From assembly GCA_003427395.1 (NCBI GenBank), contig BFEA01000296.1:1780254-1800946 (forward strand): a stretch of 20,693 nt of DNA, in the 5' to 3' direction. The DNA comes from Chara braunii (taxonomy: Eukaryota; Streptophyta; Charophyceae; Charales; Characeae). Positions 17,477-20,693 of this stretch are shown one piece after another. The notes under the pieces were generated by a model. That model was not told the origin of the DNA. It saw only the letters and a list, made by a program, of their open reading frames with translations, and ran no database searches. Position numbers and translations under genes: made by a program. Within the stretch, counting starts at the first letter, position 1, and every line of letters starts with the position of its first letter.

Positions 17477-17717
17477 GGTGCATGGGGGGTACCCCCAGGA
17501 CTTCCCCATTTTCTGTGAGGATTTTCCAGTGTACTTATCTATTTCATTGGTCAGTTATTGTCTGAACTCTATGCAACCTGCTTGTCAGAATTTCTGTGAG
17601 TAATGAGTTTGTTGTTTAAAGCTTTCCCCTTGCAGTCATGATGCTTTCTTCCTTGTAATAAGACCCTTCCCCTTTTTACCCCCAGATTTCTGACTAAAAC
17701 AGGCCGCTTGAACACAC
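17477..17717 (+). repeat. Split direct repeat B2, right terminus of retrotransposon
   Basis: Second copy of the 241-bp repeat. Similarity to B1 stops after CTTGAACACAC; the next bases (CCAATAGATGGAGCAG) are shared with the dispersed stem-loop retroposons at 2682 and 20238. This places the right element boundary at about 17717. Confidence 0.85.
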
Positions 17718-17829
17718 CCAATAGATGGAGCAGTTAAAAAAAATAAAAAAAAATAAAAAACCACTGACACCACACAACTAAGCTAGATGGGAGTCACTGT
17801 GCACCCTCATGAAGACCTGTAGTAGCATG
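17718..17829. repeat. Interrupted stem-loop retroposon tail plus A-rich run
   Basis: CCAATAGATGGAGCAG (17718-17733) equals the block that follows the hairpin in copies 4 and 7. It continues into (A)nT(A)n to about 17760. The hairpin half is missing, as expected if the retrotransposon inserted within this repeat. Confidence 0.5.
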
Positions 17830-18175
17830 TTCATACCTGGCTCCCGAAGTCCCCGTGCAATCAGGCTTGCACGGCGTCTGCTTCAACCGGGGCTCAGCAG
17901 GGGGTAGGGGACTCTGCTTAGCCCCCGTGCCTGCAACCACTGTCTGGTCAGGTCACCCCGCCAAGATGGCAATGGGTGACGGTCCTGGGTGGTTAACACT
18001 AGGGTAGGACAGGGGGGATGGGGGTGCGCCAGGGCAAAAAGATGAGAGGAAGGGTGGGTGGGGTCTTCAGAGGGGTTCATCTGGACAACCGAGTGAGCGA
18101 GTACTGTGGGTGACTGCCATCCGTCTAGTACCCACCACTACAACAACCTGGGGAAAAAAAAAGAAAAAAAAGAAA
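17830..18175 (+). mobile_element. Poly(A)-tailed dispersed repeat, family B copy 2
   Basis: Plus-strand copy ending CACTACAACAACCTGG followed by an A-rich tail (18150-18175). Reverse complemented, it shares ordered blocks with 4275-4670 and 19186-19565, including GCGCACCCC.ATCC, CAGGACCGTCACCC, GACCAGACAGT and GAGCCAGG. No coding features. Confidence 0.55.
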
Positions 18176-19185
18176 CTGAAGTGCTGACGGCATTGCATCA
18201 GGAACAGTGGTGATTGGTGGAGAAAAAAATAAAAAAATAAAAAGGTCCTTATATTCCCCGTTTTGAAGGGTGAAACCCTCGCGCCCCAAGTGACCTCCCG
18301 AGGCACCCTTGGGATTTTTGTCTATTTGCCTGGGTCACACTTCCGTTTCAAGGGCGGACACTTGGCCACAGGGATGTGGAAACGATTAGCGACTTCAAGG
18401 GTGTGTGATTATGGCGGGGTCGAACCGTGCTTCCTTGAAAAACAGCAATTTCCAAGTGGTGTCAAACGAGGCCCTTGATTCATCCTTCCCCAGGTGTTGG
18501 TGAACCGGACTACCATCAGCGACCCAGATTACCCCACCAGAACGAACAGGTCATATGAAGTCATGAGACAACACGCCAGGTACCGTTGCCTTGCTGCTCG
18601 TCAAGGCGCATTTTTGTTCTTTTTGTTCGTTTTTTTCGTTCTTGTTTTTTCCCTTTTTTCCTTTTTCTCCTTCTTTTAACATCTGTTGGGTGGGCGACTG
18701 GTTGTCATATGAGCAGCCACCGCTAGCCTCCCAGACAATGGCTCCAACCTATATCACCCGCTGGAAATCGGGTCTACAGATACAATTCTGAAGGTACAGT
18801 CTGAGAGAGCACATCCAGGTGCACATCCAGGGCCATTCTGACAGGGTTGTTCTCGGACTTCTCGTTTCCAACAGATTCAACTGCCAGAATCTCATAGTTT
18901 CATTTTCCCGACGCTCCCCATGGCTACCAAGCCCTCACAGGATACCGCCGATAGTCTGTCACCAGCCTTTTTGGTCCATTGGGCCGGGTCCCACACCACC
19001 AGTACCTTTCCAATATATCGGCCGCGGGCAGAAAAAAAAGGCCTGAAACAGAAAATTGGCCGCCGGTGAAATTTATCAACAGTGGCCCGATCCCGCTTGG
19101 CTTCCGAATATACCGGCGCATATTTGATTCTCATGCGGGGAAAGTTACCGGTGGTTTTAGCAGTTCCATAGGTGGAGATTCATGG
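18176..19185. other. Unassigned repeat-like region
   Basis: Contains A-rich (18222-18243) and T-rich (18608-18678) runs that look like tails of old retroposons in both orientations. A B-box-like GGTTCGACCCC lies on minus near 18417 with no good A-box. No protein family recognised in any frame. Confidence 0.4.
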
Positions 19186-19565
19186 CTTTTTTTTCTTTTT
19201 TTTCTTTTGCAAGTCCAGGGTGTTGTAGAGGCCAGTTACTAGGCACACGTTTAATCGCTGGGAGAGGTCTGCCGTAGTTGCCCTGAGGAGACGAGGCTAC
19301 CTCCCATCCCATCCTCGCATCATTACTCCCATCGCATCCCCTAGTATCCCTACTATCCTACCTCAGTGTGACCAGCGCTCAGGACCATTACCCTCCCAGG
19401 ACCATTACCCTCCCAGGACCATTACCCTCCCAGTATCGAGGGGAACTTGGACCCAAAAGTAGTGAGACACACCAGGGCTGACCATGACCCAGCCCTGGTG
19501 GAAGCGGAGTAGAACGAGCCTCGGGAATTCGGACACCAGGCTCAAGCAATCTCCCACTAGCCCCT
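19186..19565 (-). mobile_element. Poly(A)-tailed dispersed repeat, family B copy 3
   Basis: The minus-strand tail is seen as the T-rich run at 19186-19210, followed on plus by GGTGTTGTAGAGGCCAGTTA. It shares CTAGTATCCCTACTATCC-type and CTTGGACC.AAAGTAG blocks and a terminal CACCAGGCTC with copy 1. It contains a local expansion: three tandem 17-bp units AGGACCATTACCCTCCC at 19381-19397, 19398-19414 and 19415-19431. Confidence 0.6.
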
Positions 19566-20200
19566 AAGCCAACCAACCTGTAACTCACGCCCTCTACTCT
19601 CCCACCACAGTCCTATCAGTATATTTAATGCGGGGTACTTATCATCGAGACGCCTATCATCATCACCAGTTGGAGCCGACCAAGCCAACCAGTGACTCAC
19701 GACCTCTACTCTCCCATCACAGACCTAGCTGTGGGGTTCATGGTTTTCTTAAACCACCACTACGTTTCCCTGGCTTCCTGAGGTCGCTCAATGAAACCGA
19801 AAAGGGGGGAGCTTCTTAGACCACCATATTGATTGGTTACCACGCTGTGCCCTTTCGCGCTCAGCCCACCGATTGGCAATGGAAAGGCTGGCAGGTACCC
19901 GGTAAAACGTCGTGATTTCAAGCCCCGGCAGGTTTGGCAAAACTTGGTGCGTGGGCAGGTTTACTTACTTGGTGGTTGATGTATGACTGATGTGTGCTGG
20001 TTTTTCCGCTTGGGTGATAGAATTAAAAAGTGGGGTTCTGGGTGGGAGGTTCTGGTCCTGGTGTACAGGCAGGGGTATTGCTATAAAGAAGAGCTAGATC
20101 AGGCGCCCCGAATGAGGGTGAAGAGGTATTACCGCAGCCCCCTGCTGATCAAGTATTGAATCATGTCATGTCACAGAAGGTTCCAATCAAGTTCATAGAG
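19566..20200. other. Unassigned spacer
   Basis: CTCACG.CCTCTACTCTCCCA(C/T)CACAG occurs twice (near 19586 and 19698), a diverged local duplication. Otherwise no gene or RNA recognised. Confidence 0.4.
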
Positions 20201-20256
20201 AACGCTGGACCCGGTTTCCAGCAAGTGTGGCTCCCCACCAATAGATGGAGCAGCCA
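20201..20256 (+). mobile_element. SINE-like retroposon, stem-loop copy 7
   Basis: Stem-loop GCTGGACCCGGTTTCCAGC (20204-20222) and CACCAATAGATGGAGCAGCC (20236-20255) match copy 4 with the same spacing and intervening CTCCC. No poly(A) follows closely, so this copy is 3'-truncated or diverged. Confidence 0.55.
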
Positions 20257-20639
20257 TAATCAGATGCACTAGGGGAGCATGCTCATATCATCTCTCCAAG
20301 TAAGTCTTGACTGGCTTTCTTTTTTCCCGAAACAACAGCGGACGCGGTTGGTTTTGAGTTCGTAAAGGCAAAAAAAAAACACCCCGGCAAAGAAATCAGG
20401 CGCCGACTTCGAAACGGCAATTTCGGTTGACACCCGGCCTGACACCACAGCCGCGGTACGTTCATTTCCCTTTTCGAACTCCCGCCTGGTTTCTTTGCCG
20501 ACGCATGTTTTTTTGCCCCCTATGAAACTCTGATGTGACATGAACGTACTTCCCTTTTCTTTATTCTTAAGCCGCAAAAAGAGGAGACTTGGAAGTACTG
20601 GTGGTCAATCTGTGAAAAATTCAGTTGCACAAGGACTCA

Positions 20640-20641
<2 letters not shown>
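20257..20641. other. Unassigned spacer
   Basis: CG-containing unique-looking DNA with an A run (about 20371-20380). The 102-aa minus frame has no recognised motif and is not called as a gene. Confidence 0.35.

Positions 20642-20693
<52 letters not shown>
20642..20693. repeat. (GA)n microsatellite at window end
   Basis: A pure GA dinucleotide run of 52 bases reaching the window edge. Confidence 0.97.

Larger units (their letters stand above)
12629..17717 (+). mobile_element. DIRS/kangaroo-like tyrosine-recombinase retrotransposon (decayed)
   Basis: Gag-like and RT/RNase H frames lie on plus and a tyrosine recombinase on minus, followed by a B1-A2-B2 repeat layout. DIRS-group elements make DNA by reverse transcription and are thought to insert by recombinase without target duplications. 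Split direct repeats are known from PAT and Volvox kangaroo, and an inverted recombinase gene is, to my knowledge, reported for kangaroo. No LTRs, DDE integrase or aspartic protease were seen. The left end is undefined: no copy of A2 (the expected A1) was found upstream. The start given here is the earliest plausible gag splice acceptor, not a proven terminus. Confidence 0.8.

Noticed and set aside
17055-17603. Plus-strand frames in A2/B2
   Set aside because: They cross the A2-B2 boundary and share their C-terminal peptide with a frame in B1 only because the DNA is repeated.
12629-17717. Conventional LTR retrotransposon or endogenous virus
   Set aside because: No long terminal repeats at both ends, no protease, DDE integrase or envelope; the RT/RNase H type and the tyrosine recombinase indicate the DIRS order.

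Overview
This window looks like nuclear DNA from a repeat-rich eukaryote. It has many poly(A)/poly(T)-ended retroposon copies, tRNA-like polymerase III boxes, inverted-repeat transposons, GT-AG intron signals, microsatellites and a few assembly Ns, and it has no compact run of genes. A DIRS-type retrotransposon with an antisense tyrosine recombinase and split direct repeats, together with a fragment of a plant-style F-box/leucine-rich-repeat gene, fits a green-lineage alga (charophyte or chlorophyte). No taxonomic marker is present, so this remains an inference.

Layout. 1-2900: dispersed retroposons carrying a 19-nt stem-loop, CT-rich and tandem-repeat DNA, and a tRNA-like SINE head. 2834-2961: a compact multi-hairpin segment. 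3380-4063: a tandem duplication followed by one likely LRR exon. 4262-5060: an antisense poly(A) repeat and a four-copy 50-bp repeat. 5485-8388: a large inverted duplication whose centre holds three SINE-like copies and a nested pair of inverted-repeat elements. 8390-9660: low-complexity duplications, another SINE and a hairpin element. 9673-10112: a foldback element with 83-bp arms. 10113-12616: AT-rich DNA grading into a decayed satellite. About 12629-17717: a DIRS/kangaroo-like retrotransposon. 17718-20693: more copies of the same dispersed repeats, ending in a GA microsatellite.

The retrotransposon is the only multi-gene unit. A gag-like ORF and a reverse transcriptase/RNase H ORF lie on the plus strand. 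A tyrosine recombinase lies on the minus strand, tail to tail with pol. A direct repeat of about 241 bp (B1 and B2, roughly 97% alike) flanks a 597-bp segment (A2), as in split direct repeats. Pol carries three frameshifts and two stops and the recombinase one stop, so this copy is decayed. Its catalytic residues are still readable.

The most unusual signals are: (1) a 19-nt stem-loop seen seven times in mostly poly(A)-tailed repeats, whose stem changes by paired substitutions; (2) a predicted intron in the antisense recombinase that spans the B1 repeat and joins in frame to a short first exon inside A2; (3) nested inverted-repeat elements inside an inverted duplication.
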